Shown here: piece after piece, positions 48,601 through 59,881 of the stretch | Numbering within the stretch: the first letter of the stretch is position 1 | Layout of the letters: each line of letters begins with the position of its first letter | NCBI GenBank assembly: GCA_027924585.1 | Contig: BSBM01000372.1 | Span: 6,803,001-6,867,000, forward strand | Length of the DNA: 64,000 nucleotides | Source: Larix kaempferi | Lineage: Eukaryota > Streptophyta > Pinopsida > Pinales > Pinaceae | Direction: 5' to 3' | Made by a program: the position numbers and the translations under genes | The notes under the pieces: model-generated | What the model was told of the DNA's origin: nothing | Database searches by the model: none | The model's input: only the letters and a program-made list of their open reading frames with translations

Positions 48601-50688
48601 ACTGGAGAGAAGCTTTCTGGAATGGAAGATGAAATACCTATGGATATTGTTGAGCTAATGGCTAAAAATCAACATGAGCGAGGTCTATCAGACCTCAAAT
48701 ATTTTCATGAATGCCATAACCTCCAGAAAGATAGAAGAAAATTGAAAATGAAAGAAACAGATCTGAGTCAGGTCAATAAACATGTAGAGGGAGGAACAGG
48801 CCTCAAGCAGAACACTGCAACACCTAAGAGTAAGGCAAAGCCCAAACAAACTGGCAAATCAAGCCAGCAGGCCACTTTAAGAAATTGCTGCCAAAGTGAT
48901 TTACCAGTAGACTATGGCCAAATCTATGATTCCAAGGGTGCAAGAGATAATTTATTCATTTCAGACAAGGAAGGGACCACATCTGGCTCATGTAAAGGTG
49001 ATCTGGCAATGTTGGAATCAACCCGGTTTTTCAATCCACGGGGGAAATATTCTCCAGATTTTGTTGCACCAGTTTTGGATGAAACAATTTCTGCCCGCAA
49101 CCTGGCAGCCCCCGTTGATGGCACCAAATCACGTGTTTCTATTACTCATTGTGATCACTATGGAACTTTCTCTAGAAACAAAATGTTGGCAGATTCTATG
49201 CAGTTGCAGGGAGTCTCCACTTATTGTGGCCATATGACAATGCAAAATCTTCGCAGGGGAGGCACCTCTGCATCATCAGACTTCACAAGATCAGGGCTTC
49301 CAAGTGTTCAGAATAAATCCGATTCCTCCTTTAGTTGTAATGGGTACTCACATCAAAACCTGACAAGGACTGACAGTCCACACAACTTGACCAGTGAAAG
49401 ATCAGATTTTGGAAATTCTGGCAAAAGATTTGATATTCTATCTGAGAGCCACAAAGGAAATGGTATTCCCAATCTCTCAGTAAGAACAGATGGAAGTTCA
49501 GGTCGTCTTTATTTCAACGGACAAAGTAACTCAGTTTCATTGCAGCAGGTAAATGCCCAAGCAAGACAACCATCTGGGAAGAAACACTGTTTTACCTCCA
49601 CCCCTGTGCTGAGGCGAATGGGGCAATGTGTATCAGTTCCAGCAAAGTGCGGGAATGAAGAAAGCATTGTAACAGACAATGGACACAGGATAAATTTCTC
49701 CAATCTACCACAGGCCTCTTCACAAAAGCATGGCAATTGCTTTCATTCATCAGGGGTAATGGAGAGAAGTCAAAGGGAAACATTTTCTAGCATTGAAAGA
49801 GTGTTTAAGGGTTCAGAAGCCATTCAAGATAGCATGCGTATGAATGAACAAATCTTGAATTCAACAAAACCAATACCTCCTGTTCCAAAGTTCAGGTCTT
49901 CTGGGCATTATGCGTCAAATGGGCACTCTGGAATTTTCACCCCTTCTTCCGCAGTCCCTGGTAATGCTGATGTTGCCCTAGAATCCTCTTTGTTGAGGAC
50001 CAAACCCCCCTTCCAAGGTACACTATTGCCTGGCAAAAAACTGAAGAAGGGATTGCAATGTACAAACGATTACAATGGCAATCTAAAAAATTTCTCTACT
50101 GCCCCTCCTGCTTGTCAAAGTTCGAAGGTTGTAAAAGGCTTAAGTTCTACCAAAGGCTTAAGATCATATAGGCCGACACCTACAGCTATGCATCTAAACA
50201 GAAACCATGGATCTGCTCCTGGTATTTACCTTGAGAGTAGACACCATTGTTTCCAATCCCCATTTGTGTTGGAATCTAATCCCCATCAAAACATAACAAG
50301 GGAGGCAGAGAAACCAAAGTCACTGAAACTCAACAAAGGAAATGAGGAATCTGCTGTCTCTGGCAAAAACGCTTTTAATGTAGAAATATGCACACTGAAT
50401 CAGAACCCAGCTGAAATCAATATAGATGACGAAGAGGACGGATATTGTTTTGGTTATGACCATTTTAGTTTATCTCATAGAGATTTTGCACATAATGAAA
50501 GAAAGAGAGAGATGACAATCCCACAAGGGCAAAAACGTCGGAGAACCTTAAAGAGAAAGCAAAGGCAAGAATTTCTCAGTAAGAAGGATGGTTATGTTGG
50601 TGATCCTGCCAAAATAAATGTGGACAATCTAAATTCTTTGAGGCAGGAATTGACTTCTATGAAAGAACTGGTTGGAAACACCACTTAA
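39677..50688 (+). CDS. EMF1: EMBRYONIC FLOWER 1 (EMF1) homologue, Polycomb-associated chromatin protein
   Basis: Four coding exons with GT-AG borders join in frame: 39677-39733, 39837-39928, 40928-42446 and 48469-50688. The product is 1,295 residues (Arabidopsis EMF1 has about 1,100). N-terminal family signatures are CERFSIRGYVETIR (from residue 44), CWPF (64-67) and LPPLEIPSYRWWNCESC (84-100). A basic segment, SKRKPQKKRLIADII, lies near residue 453. The strongest C-terminal signature is IPMDIVELMAKNQHERGL (612-629), followed by a Ser-rich, apparently disordered region. A nuclear-localisation-like KRRRTLKRKQRQEF lies near 1244. EMF1 is a plant nuclear protein that compacts chromatin and works with PRC1/PRC2 to keep flower genes marked by H3K27me3 and silent. 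The start codon is inferred: it is the first ATG that splices in frame into the conserved exon 2. Exon 1 (19 residues) and upstream UTR exons are the least certain parts. No frameshift was seen, so it looks functional. Confidence 0.9.
43347..43472 (+). repeat. 42-bp tandem repeat, 3 copies, in the EMF1 intron
   Basis: AAATcCATCTAAAGTcAGA starts at 43347, 43389 and 43431. Each unit ends CTTGAAGTTGC. A shorter 27-bp doublet (ATTGAATTTAAATTGTGCATTTGGTAC) lies just upstream at about 43092-43145. Confidence 0.88.
43631..44063 (+). repeat. 225-bp direct duplication in the EMF1 intron
   Basis: AGTGTGTAGGCTATGAATA begins at 43631 and 43856. The two units, ending AAAATCACCTAGTA, differ at only a few positions over more than 200 bp, so the duplication is much younger than the surrounding repeats. 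Confidence 0.92.
44430..44580 (+). repeat. 43-44-bp tandem repeat, 3 copies, in the EMF1 intron
   Basis: TCCTTTCTACCGCTTAGTTTG-like units recur at 44451, 44495 and 44538. Each is linked by TGTTTTATATGTTGAG. Confidence 0.8.
45344..45490 (+). repeat. 48-bp tandem repeat, 3 copies, in the EMF1 intron
   Basis: ATTAGGGATGTTCAGGTGA starts at 45344, 45392 and 45440. Within each unit TTAGGGA and TCCCTAAA form an inverted pair that could fold into a hairpin. Confidence 0.88.
46554..46961 (+). pseudogene. Penelope-like element fragment with GIY-YIG endonuclease, in the EMF1 intron
   Basis: The first frame reads VFLPYIQGTIVKIVELLRKR, the stretch that links the reverse transcriptase to the endonuclease in Penelope-like elements, then SLKIFQSP. 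After a frameshift near 46690 the sequence HKGVYKIPCACRKTYI and GETGRTIQTRI gives the GVYKIPC.C.K.YIGETGR..Q.R signature of the Penelope GIY-YIG domain. The end, NTNITNHPINIEETKVF, matches its C-terminal part. A 63-bp tandem duplication (46701 and 46764) repeats the GVYKIPCACRKTYI.ET core, so two GIY motifs stand in a row in one frame. No reverse transcriptase motif was found upstream. The copy is 5' truncated and inactive. Such elements are known from conifers and animals and are unusual in most flowering plants. Confidence 0.82.
47360..47795 (+). repeat. Imperfect direct duplication of about 250 bp in the EMF1 intron
   Basis: Segments near 47360-47545 and 47610-47795 share TATTAGGG.TCTT, CATTTCAGTATAA.TTGATAT and TTCCTGGGAAAAGCTTT.CA. 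It is older than the 225-bp duplication. A third, shorter doublet (AGTCACTTATAT.AATAGC) follows at 47876-47960. Confidence 0.75.
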
Positions 50689-51130
50689 AAGGTTGAAATA
50701 TGGAAACATTATTTTAAAGTTTGTTTCCAAAACATAGAAAGACTTGTGATTGTGCTAATCATGCACTACATCCAGCTGTGGATGATGTCAATAGTCCCAC
50801 TTGATTCTATCTTATGATTTATTCTCTTCTATTATTGTGTCCTTGTTGGGCATCATTAAATGAATTATTGTGTCCTTGTTGGGCATCATTAATGACCAAA
50901 TGACCAATTGGATGCTCCTGCAAGCCTGCGACCATAGAGACCGATTTTATTTTAAATAGAATATGGTTGTAGACAGTTATTTATGTGTGTTTTGGATTCA
51001 ATTCGTCGTGTCAATTGTGCATGTATGTAACTAAAGGTTAAAGGTTATTTGAGAACTGAATTGACTGTTATGGCCAGCAGAAAATTTGTAACATACAATG
51101 GTAAGGCTTTAACGCTAATCAAGGAGTAAA
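50689..51130 (+). other. Probable 3' UTR and downstream flank of the EMF1-like gene
   Basis: Non-coding sequence after the TAA. It contains a 33-bp doublet (ATTATTGTGTCCTTGTTGGG at 50831 and 50864) and no clear canonical AATAAA within the first 200 bp, so the polyadenylation site is not placed. Confidence 0.4.
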
Positions 51131-52538
51131 CTCGATCCTCACCAAATAAAGTTTGACATGGTGAAAGTGTTTAAATTTAAACTCACCAGTGGTTTCACTT
51201 TCGAATGTATCCCAAACCATTTTCATAATAAATGGCAAACTATTTTCAACTGTGTAAATTAAGTAAAAAATGACGACATGGTGAACTGCGTTTCAATTTA
51301 AACAAATAACCAGTTATTTAACTTAAATAATAAAAAGCCATCCAAAACTTAAATTTTTTTTTTTCACCAGAAAAGTATTCTTCAAGGAACGTTACACCGT
51401 CCACTTGGAACTAATAAATGTCAAACTACTTACAATAAATATTTTATAAAAAAAATTATGAAAAACTCTCTTCTTATTAATGGATATATTAATAGATTTC
51501 AAGCTACTTATATTTTTTAATTTTAATAAAATTAATAAATATTTTATAAAAGAAATTATGAAAAACTCTTTGAGATATATACGAAGTTATTTATATTTAT
51601 TAGTTTGGATAAATTAAATTCTTAAAAAAATAAAATCATTTCAAACTTTCTTTTATTAATGGATAACAATCTACTTACATTTTTTAATTTTAATCAAATT
51701 AATAAATATTTTATAAAAAAAAGTCATCTCAAACTCTCTTTTATTAATAGATGACTAGTTATTTATATTTTTTAATTTCAATAAAATTAAATTGTAAATA
51801 AAATAGTTTTTTAGTAATTAAATTAATTTGGATATAATCATTAAAGAAATAATGGTTTATTTTTAACTATTTTACTTAGCATTACAAAATTACGAAGTAT
51901 TTTTTAATTTTTATAAATTAATTTTTTTGAAAGTTCACTCATTGTATTGCTATTAATTGTTTATTATAATTTTGGAACCTCAATTGTTAACTATAATGAT
52001 TTTATCTATATTATTATCATATAATGTCTATCTATCAAATTTAACTGTTTTTAATGAAATATAAAAGATTTTTTATTCTACCAACAAAGTGTATAAAAAT
52101 ACATCATTCTACAAACTCATTGTTAAAAACCTCCTCCATGGACTTCTCAAGAAATTCATAAAATGTATCCCATACATTATTGTTGATATATTTTACTTGC
52201 TAGGTAATTATTTAATATATACTATAACAATGCCTAATAATGTCTAGGCTATGGTAAACTTATGATTGAATGCTAACACTGCGTTAATTCTTTAATATTC
52301 ATTATTTTATTTATAGAAGGATTAAGTTAACCATTATGACTAGTCTTAATACTATATTTTATTTTTCAATGTATTAGTTTAAACATGCTATGAATTCATT
52401 ATTTTTAATTATTCAAATAACTAAAAAAAACTAGTATTTTTGGTTTAAAATTTGGCAAATTTATTTTGGAATGATGGAATTTTTGTTAAATCAGATTATA
52501 TTACACAATCTAGTTACAGTAAGCATATTCATGACAAA
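51131..52538. other. AT-rich DNA, no gene recognised
   Basis: Several near-copies of a TTAATAAATATTTTATAAAA phrase (about 51430, 51530, 51700) and repeated CTTTTATTAATGGAT phrases suggest a decayed tandem repeat. No coding signal. Confidence 0.4.
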
Positions 52539-52655
52539 AGATCCATTTTAACTTTGGATCTACCAAGTGTTGAGAGGGATCCAATCTTAACTTTGGATCT
52601 ACAAGAGAGATCAAATCCCTCTCAACACTTGTAGATCCCGAGTTAAGATGGATCT
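52539..52655. mobile_element. Inverted-repeat (foldback/MITE-like) element, copy 1
   Basis: A left arm of about 42 bp (AGATCCATTTTAACTTTGGA, continuing to AGTGTTGAGAGGGAT at 52580) pairs with a right arm at 52615-52655 (ATCCCTCTCAACACTT to GGATCT). The loop is 34 bp. The arms match at about nine positions in ten. A related copy lies at 59767-59881. Confidence 0.75.
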
Positions 52656-52958
52656 ATAATGATTTAATATATCAATATATAGTACATGCTTGTATGCAAA
52701 TCATATGTAAAGCATGGTTTAATGATGGATCAACTCCCATACCCATAGCAAGAAGTATGCAAGTTTCATTAATTGTTTTAGTTTTAATTAATTGGAATAT
52801 ATATCTCTTTAGTTTTGAAGTTTAGGTTAGGGATGACATTGTAAAAAATTTATTTACTTAATATTTAATTATTTTATTAAAGTGCCACATGCCAACTATA
52901 TGTTGAACACGGAATTACACTTCTACTTCATACTGGGTTGGCGGGTTGGCGCCTCAGC

Positions 52959-54832
52959 ACAATTAATGAAAAATGCAACAATAAAATAAGATAGATTCAA
53001 CAGAAAAACTATATTCTTTTATTCATATATTTATTTATTTATACACAAACTTACTAATAGACTCCCACTTAAAGACTCCAATTACAATAGTGACTCATTG
53101 CCCTATTTTTAATCTGAATCCTATAGTTAATCTAGTTGCTAATTGGTTTCTAACATCAAATATGTATTCAAGTTGTTTACACACACAACATAAGTCCTAA
53201 AGTGTAGCCAACACATAACTAATTGGAGCACTATTCTCCAACACTCCCTCTTAGTGCAATAGTTCCAAAATTGAATGCTAGCAAACATAATTTGAAGTTT
53301 TCTTCTTGATAATTTCTTCTTCATCACCAGTTTGAAATTTTGTAGTCTTTGAATTTTTTCAAACCATCTCCTATTCTTTCGAAAGATATAGCCTCCTTGT
53401 TATGATCCAAGATTCCCAACGCCATTGGACACCATTCACACTTGAAATGCCTCGTAACCCCCATAAATATATGATATTGAACTTATAGATCTTGAATCTA
53501 CCATGAGTTATTGGACAACAATCCCCACATGCATGTCTTAGAACATCAATGAGGTATGGTTTCTTTGATCCTCCAACATCTCCAACGATCTATGCAACCA
53601 TCTATCTTGAATTGAACCTAAAATTCACCCTTTGTCTTTGGAAATACATTCTCTTTAGATAGAAAACAATTCCTTGCTCTATTGTCATCATTTGTTTCAT
53701 AATCTAGGAATAATTCTAACATACTTGCAATATTTAAAATTCTTCAATACCGCTAAAAAGATTGTAATCAACTAAAACTAATATAAATACTTCCTACTCT
53801 ACCAACCCCCCTTATTTTTGCTAATGGTGTGATTTCCTGTTATTTTCTCCAACTAGCGATTTCCTTTCTTTATACATATTGGTGTGTTTAAGGAACCTCT
53901 ATAGCACGTATGAGATTCGAACATTAGTTGGATCCATTCTTCAACATACATACTTTCAAATACGTTCCTTCATAGTGTGTTGCAACAACTTGATTAATTC
54001 AAGAAACATATCTCCTACAGGAAAAGGATCATTGTACACAACAAACTCCATTAATAAAACAATTGTTCTTGCAATGTATGTCTTCAACCAATGACTGCAA
54101 GTCAATACTCACTAAACTATTTCAATTTCTTCATAGACATCTCATCAATGAAGGCTCTCTTGCTTTCCTTCTCTTCCATGGAGTATGTTTTATTTATTAA
54201 AGATCTATGTGTTCTTCAAATGCCTCTCAATCATACCAGCAAGATTGAGTTCAGTGATCTTACTAATCAGTGAGACCCTCAATAAAAAAATATATTTTAT
54301 GTTCAATTCAGTGGTCCTCACTCATTTTCCTTGGTGTTGGACAATGCCGCAAACAACGATCTCAAGAATGATTCCTCACAAACCCCACTGTACAATTTTT
54401 ATTACTACAACACAAATACATTTCTAGAAACAATACTTAGAGAAAGTACACACACCTAACTTCTTCTCCTAGTCTATTCTCCAAATGCTTTCTTACAACT
54501 ATGAATATCATCTCTCACAAGATTTGTTCTTGCTAGGGATTCTCATGAGAGAGTTAAGTCCAATATCTCCTTATACCATGATTAAATAATGAAAGATGTA
54601 GCAATCCAAGAAGAGAGATTCAACACAAAAAATATCTTTGTATTCTTTTATTCATGATTCATTTATTTATACATAAATACACTAATAGACTCCCACTAAA
54701 AATATCTGATTACAATACTGACTTGTTGCCTTATTTTTAATCTTAATCCTATAACTATTTTAATTTCTAACAACACCTGTACGAGTTGTTTACACACAAC
54801 AAATGTTCCTAAAGTATTTCTCCTTTTTAACA
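52959..54832 (-). mobile_element. Short non-autonomous LTR element (TRIM/LARD-like)
   Basis: Two related LTRs in the same orientation (about 52959-53243 and 54579-54832) flank 1.3 kb without polymerase motifs. Minus strand: the 5' LTR ends TTTAATCA at 54579, and a primer-site-like TGGTATAAGGAG follows (54567-54578). A purine tract (AAGAGGGAG, 53244-53252) precedes the other LTR start, TGTTGGAGAATAG. Shared LTR parts are ATAGACTCCCACT, TTATTTATACA and TTTACACACA. The LTRs have diverged a lot, so the insertion is old. No target duplication was recognised. Confidence 0.7.
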
Positions 54833-55117
54833 AAAACAAGTACTTTTTTATCTTATAAAAAAAGAGATCTTAGCTGAACACGTAGACATATAATTACAAA
54901 ATTTCTCCATATAGACTGAGTAGTATATATCATATAGTTCTCTAATACTATAGACACAACATGCTACTAAATAGTTACGATCTTCCATATTCCAACTATA
55001 TCTACAAGCCCGACTAGTATAGATCCTAATGAGCGTACTTAAGAGAAAAATACATTTGAACTTCATTTAACATCATTTACAAAAAGATGAGTCCTAGATT
55101 TATGAAAACATTAAAGG

Positions 55118-55540
55118 CTACTCTACCTTCAAAGGAAAATGAGGAGAAGAGGATTCCTCCTCATTGTTCTTCTCATCTTCAACTATATCTCCAACATTTA
55201 CCAAGCCTACTAAATTAATTTCCATTGAAGAGTTTAATGTCTGATCTTTGATAGAATCTGGAGATGCTCTCTGCAACAAGTTTATAGCTTGTTCCCAATC
55301 CTTGCATTTCTTTTTCCAATATTCAATTTCAATCTCTGCCTTGATCAGTTTCATTCTCATGTGTTTAACTCGAGCTTCTAGATAGTCATGCCTAATGTTA
55401 TTGAACAAATGATCCCTTGTATAACACTCTTTCCATGCTTTCTTCCTTTTCACTAAATTCATAATAACAATACCCTTGTTTCCCTTCAATTCATCATGGT
55501 TATTCTCAGGTGTTTTCTCATTTGTTTCCTTGCTACTTTT
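55118..55540 (-). CDS. Hypothetical ORF with predicted coiled coil
   Basis: The minus frame is open from about 55540 to 55118; the first ATG is at 55489 (123 codons). It is rich in Lys and Glu, with a helical middle (YLEARVKHMRMKLIKAEIEI) and an acidic, serine-rich end. I do not recognise a family. The frame upstream of the ATG is also open (KETNEKTPENNHDELKGNK), so it may be a piece of a longer coding region, possibly an exon or a retroelement gag relic. No splice-linked neighbour was found. Confidence 0.25.
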   Translation of the reverse strand, partial: KSSKETNEKTPENNHDELKGNKGIVIMNLVKRKKAWKECYTRDHLFNNIRHDYLEARVKHMRMKLIKAEIEIEYWKKKCKDWEQAINLLQRASPDSIKDQTLNSSMEINLVGLVNVGDIVEDEKNNEEESSSPHFPLKVE

Positions 55541-56092
55541 GTCCTATTCCATTACTTGAAAAACACTATAGGAAGTAAACTGAAAACATATATTTTTCCA
55601 ATATTACAACATTTGAGAAAAATACAAGTCAGACATAGTTTATAATAACAATCATAATGACCAGCTATACCCTCAATACCCTAGCCAATATCAACACTCC
55701 AACAGAGAACTTCAAGAAGCATGGGACTAACACTTCGAAGAATATAACCTTTGGATTCAAATTGAACCATTTCAAGTATCCAATCAATGTCGACCCTCCT
55801 ACAATTCTGTTACAAACAAAAATATATATAATTCCTAAATATAAATAAATATTAATATCAATCGATAATTAAATATTAATAACTAAATGTAAGGAAGAGA
55901 CACCTTATGAAAGGTTGTGTCTCATCACCAAGGAAACCCCTGCATGGGTATTTATACAATCCTCATTTATGATTGTAATATCATCTCACATCTTATCAAT
56001 ATACATTTTATTATCTATTATCTATTGATGGACTATGGTAAGTTATCTTATCCACGCTGGTTATTTCTTCAGTAACCGATCTTTTTATCGTT

Positions 56093-56413
56093 TCAAGTTC
56101 TTAAGAATATTTGTTTCACTAACCTATAACAACACCTCAAAAGGTTTCTCAAATATATAGCATTCCAACAAGGAAAAAGATAAACACACTTGGTTACATG
56201 GCTAAGATCACTAAACCGAGTATATGAAATTCCTTCAAACTCTTGACGACCCTCTTCAAATTGAGAAAATTCAACTTCAACCCATTCCAAGATGATTTTA
56301 CAGTGCATAGTACTGAGAAGGCTTTCAAATATTAACCCGATAAAAGAGGTAATATGCACTTGCATCTCACCTACCTCGTATTCTAAACCCCAAACTAAAA
56401 TTGACATAACCAT
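56093..56413 (-). CDS. Hypothetical minus-strand ORF, possibly part of a decayed retroelement
   Basis: 106 codons starting MVMSILVWGLEYEVGEMQ. It shows no motif I can name. It lies downstream (minus sense) of the RNase H relic at 56911-57290, and the sequence between is broken by stops, so it may be part of the same old element. Confidence 0.2.
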   Translation of the reverse strand: MVMSILVWGLEYEVGEMQVHITSFIGLIFESLLSTMHCKIILEWVEVEFSQFEEGRQEFEGISYTRFSDLSHVTKCVYLFPCWNAIYLRNLLRCCYRLVKQIFLRT

Positions 56414-56910
56414 GGTATATTATGTCTGTCTCCAAAATTCTTGATGGAATGATAATCACAAACCAAACACCTAATATCCCTTTCACACTGAATCTACTTC
56501 ACCAACCAATTTCTGAACTGCCTCAAAAGAGAGTACCAATTCAAGAACCGAGCTTCCTAAACTACCGAATTATCCAAAAATAACATCATGGTAGAGAATC
56601 TAGAGACATCCATTATTTCCTCATCGATCTAGAGTAGGTTTCCTCATACCAACTTCATCATAATGCCTGACTGATTCACTCAAGTGATGAACTAATATTA
56701 TATTTTCTCATGCTCTAGCAGTACTTCAATACATTCAACATTAATTTTAATTAACTTAAGTGATGTATCCTCTTGATTTGCATTCAAATTCCTATGTTTA
56801 ATTTGCCACTTGGAATTTGATAGATGATTTCCAATGACATCACTAATGAGCCAATTCTTTGGGTTTTTTACTAGATTGTTAATTAGTGGTTTCTTTCACC
56901 AGCTATCAGG

Positions 56911-57290
56911 TTATGTGATATTACAAGAACCTGATTCTTCCCCATAAACCATCAATTTTCCTTGGCCCAGATTGCATGCAACATTTGCATGTTCATCGAC
57001 TTGAGTGTTTAATGTTCTAAGTACATGGTAAACCTTTACATCTTCAAATTCTGATAACAATTGTAATATTCTCCTCATTGTTCTAGATATAGGACCATCT
57101 GTTGGAGGATTTTTGGAAATAAGGTACCAAATAACTATCATTGAATCTCCCACTATTATAATTTGTCTTATTTTCCTCTATATTACCTGTATTAAAACTT
57201 GCCAAAGCACCAAGGATTCTGCTTGATTATTTGAGGTCTCTCCCAATCCCCATGACTAGTACTGCTTCCTTATTTCTCCAGGGTCAAAAG
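56911..57290 (-). pseudogene. RNase H domain relic of a retroelement (RVT_3 type)
   Basis: One minus frame, with stops near 57178 and 57265, reads SWGLGETSNNQAESL, then IIIVGDSMIVI, ILQLLSEFEDV, VYHVLRTLN and DEHANVACNLGQG. This is the order of the plant-type RNase H found after reverse transcriptases in LINEs and some Ty3/gypsy elements (NNQAE, then GDS.-VI, then HV-R..N...D..AN). No reverse transcriptase was found beside it. A run of 14 C (57294-57307) lies just upstream. Confidence 0.6.
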
Positions 57291-57309
57291 TTACCCCCCC
57301 CCCCCCCAC

Positions 57310-59766
57310 ACCTTCCAACCTTGTATTCCTAAAGTATATCTTATGCATATCTAATTAGAGCATTATTCTAAGTGGAGGATGTTGAATCTATTTATGCATT
57401 AAAAACACAAATTTCATCAATCCAAAATTGCAATTTTGACAAAAAAATGCATGGTCATATTTCGATAATGGAAAATTGAACAAAGTTGAAAATTTAGAAA
57501 GCTTTACCTTCTTCGTTTATGTAATGGAATTCAATGGTCATATCATTAACATAAAAATTACAATTTTCATGTACTTAATAAATGTAATTATAATGATTTG
57601 TTTAGAGCTCCATATATGAAAATCAATGTTCATGGCATATAAATTGATAAATTCATATGCACAATAAATGAAAATAAAATCAATTTTTGACTTTAAATTT
57701 CCTAAGTGGTGTTTTATCTTTTTCTTTATGTTGGTTTATATGTTTCTTTTGGGTGTAAACTTGTTTCCATTAGAGGTGAATTAAATGTTGATTTGTGCAT
57801 GTGGATGTTGTATGGATATCGTTTCTAAAATGAGAGGCAATAGAGGGATCATTCTTCTCAAGTATGAAGTTCTTGTCTTTATAATTGATTAGAAATGTGT
57901 TCAAAATGGTAAAATCAATTTTCAAGGTTCATGAGGTTATTGATCACTCCAAACTTATTAAAATCAAATTCGAAGTTGAATTTCTTTGGTATAATGTACT
58001 AAATGGTAGTTAAACAAGCATCTTGTAGTAAGTGATCTCTCTAAAAAATTAGAACTTCCCTTAAAAAATAATCAATTCCAAAGTAGTTTCCCCTAGGTTA
58101 TGGTTTCTCACACCAAAGACCACTCCTACAAGTTAAGGAGATTTTCAAGCAAACAAAAAAATAAAAATAAATTCCAAAATAATTTGAGAAAATCATAAAA
58201 TAAGCCACTAATTAATCAAAATGAAAATTATAAAATTTTACACTTGATCATAATCTTAATAAACCTTTTATAATGTAATGACTAAAATTTAAACACAATT
58301 ATATATTTTGGAAAACACAATGCACAAATTAAACGACTTCTTTGAACAATATTAAACTACTTCAAATATTTAACTATACCCATAAATATAAAATATAATA
58401 AACATTAAATATTAATAAGTTTTATAAACACTATTAACCATCATCTTATGTCAAAATTTTAAAGTTAGAAAAAAATAGTATCACCATGATGAAATGATAA
58501 ACATCAAATACAATATTCAAATATTTTTTATAAACACTATTGAACATCCTTCTTCTATCAAAATTAAAAAAAGAAAAGTAGTTGTATCATCAACAATGAA
58601 AATGTCAGTGTCTCATGAAAAAGTGATCTAATTTCTGAATGCATTTTTAAAAAGTAAACTTTATCTACCTAGTAATTGGAGTGATTTCTGATTGCTTTTT
58701 TCAACTCTAAAATTAGTTTTATACATGGGGCGATGGCCAATTTCTAGGCTAGTTACTACTTGCATTGATTTCTAAATGCACTTTTAAAAACTAAACTTTA
58801 TACATGTGGGTGATGGCCAATTTCTAGGCTAGCTATTACTTGGATTGAATGTACGAGTTCTTTACTATACACTATTGGTTTTTCATATTTTCAATAATAA
58901 TTTCATTCACGTGTTTTTATTTATCAGTATTATTGAAACTTGTGGTTGTATGAAAATAGTTACAAAACGATGAAAATTTAAATAAAGCAAAATAATGTAG
59001 GGATGTTTTCAGAGAACAATTTGTTATTATTGCTTTTTTAATCTTTTAGATTTTCCAAATATTATAGTTATGAATATAATATTAAAAGAGATTTGCATTT
59101 TTTAATTTTTAATTTTTATTACAAAATTATGAATATCATATTAAAAGGGATTTGCATTTTTATTTTTTATTTTTTATTACAAACTAATTAAATGAAATAC
59201 TATGTATTACAGTTATAAATTGAGGTATGCAAAGTATATGAAAATTTAAACTAATTAAAATATTATTATTTTTTACAATGTTTTGTTTTAGTTTTTTTTT
59301 GATAAAAATAAAATAAAATTATATGGTGTAGAGAGATATAGAATATATAATTATATATTTGAGATCGTAATATTAAGTATATCATTATAGTTGGGAAAGA
59401 AAATAAAATGATAAATGTGACATATAAATAAGTTTAAATAGTAAGTTATATATAAAAATATGTGTAACATGGTTATAAAATACATAGACATTAATGTATA
59501 AATAAATGCAAAATATCTAAATATTAATATGTAAACAAATTACAAAAATACATCGTTAAGAAAAAAATTAAGGTTTTTGTTATTGTATCTAGAAGAGTGA
59601 GGTGCTTTACAGCCGAGTATGGAGGAGATGTTGTAATGTTCCTACCTAATAAAAGAATTAAAAAATTTATGTGGGCTCATAAAATATAAAAATTATGAAA
59701 AGTATTTAAAAAAAATCCATGTTGGCACATAAAATAAAAAATTATGAAAAGTAATTAAAAAAACCC
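57310..59766. other. AT-rich DNA with small local duplications, no gene recognised
   Basis: A 79-bp doublet (TTTATACATG.GGG.GATGGCCAATTTCTAGGCTAG) lies at 58718 and 58797. Another of about 67 bp (AGAGATTTGCATTTTT / AGGGATTTGCATTTTT) lies at about 59030-59170. No coding ORF with a family signature. Confidence 0.5.
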
Positions 59767-59881
59767 AGATCTATCAACCAAGAGAGATCAAATTTCTTGA
59801 ATTTAAAACAACACACACACACACACCTTAAGAAATTGGATCCCTCTCAATGCTTGATAAATCCCGGTTTGAGATGGATCT
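59767..59881. mobile_element. Inverted-repeat (foldback/MITE-like) element, copy 2
   Basis: The right arm (GGATCCCTCTCAATGCTTGAT to GATGGATCT) is a diverged copy of the right arm at 52615-52655. The left arm starts AGATCTATCAACCAAGAGAG. The loop contains an (AC)n run (59810-59826). Size is 115 bp, against 117 bp for copy 1. Confidence 0.65.
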
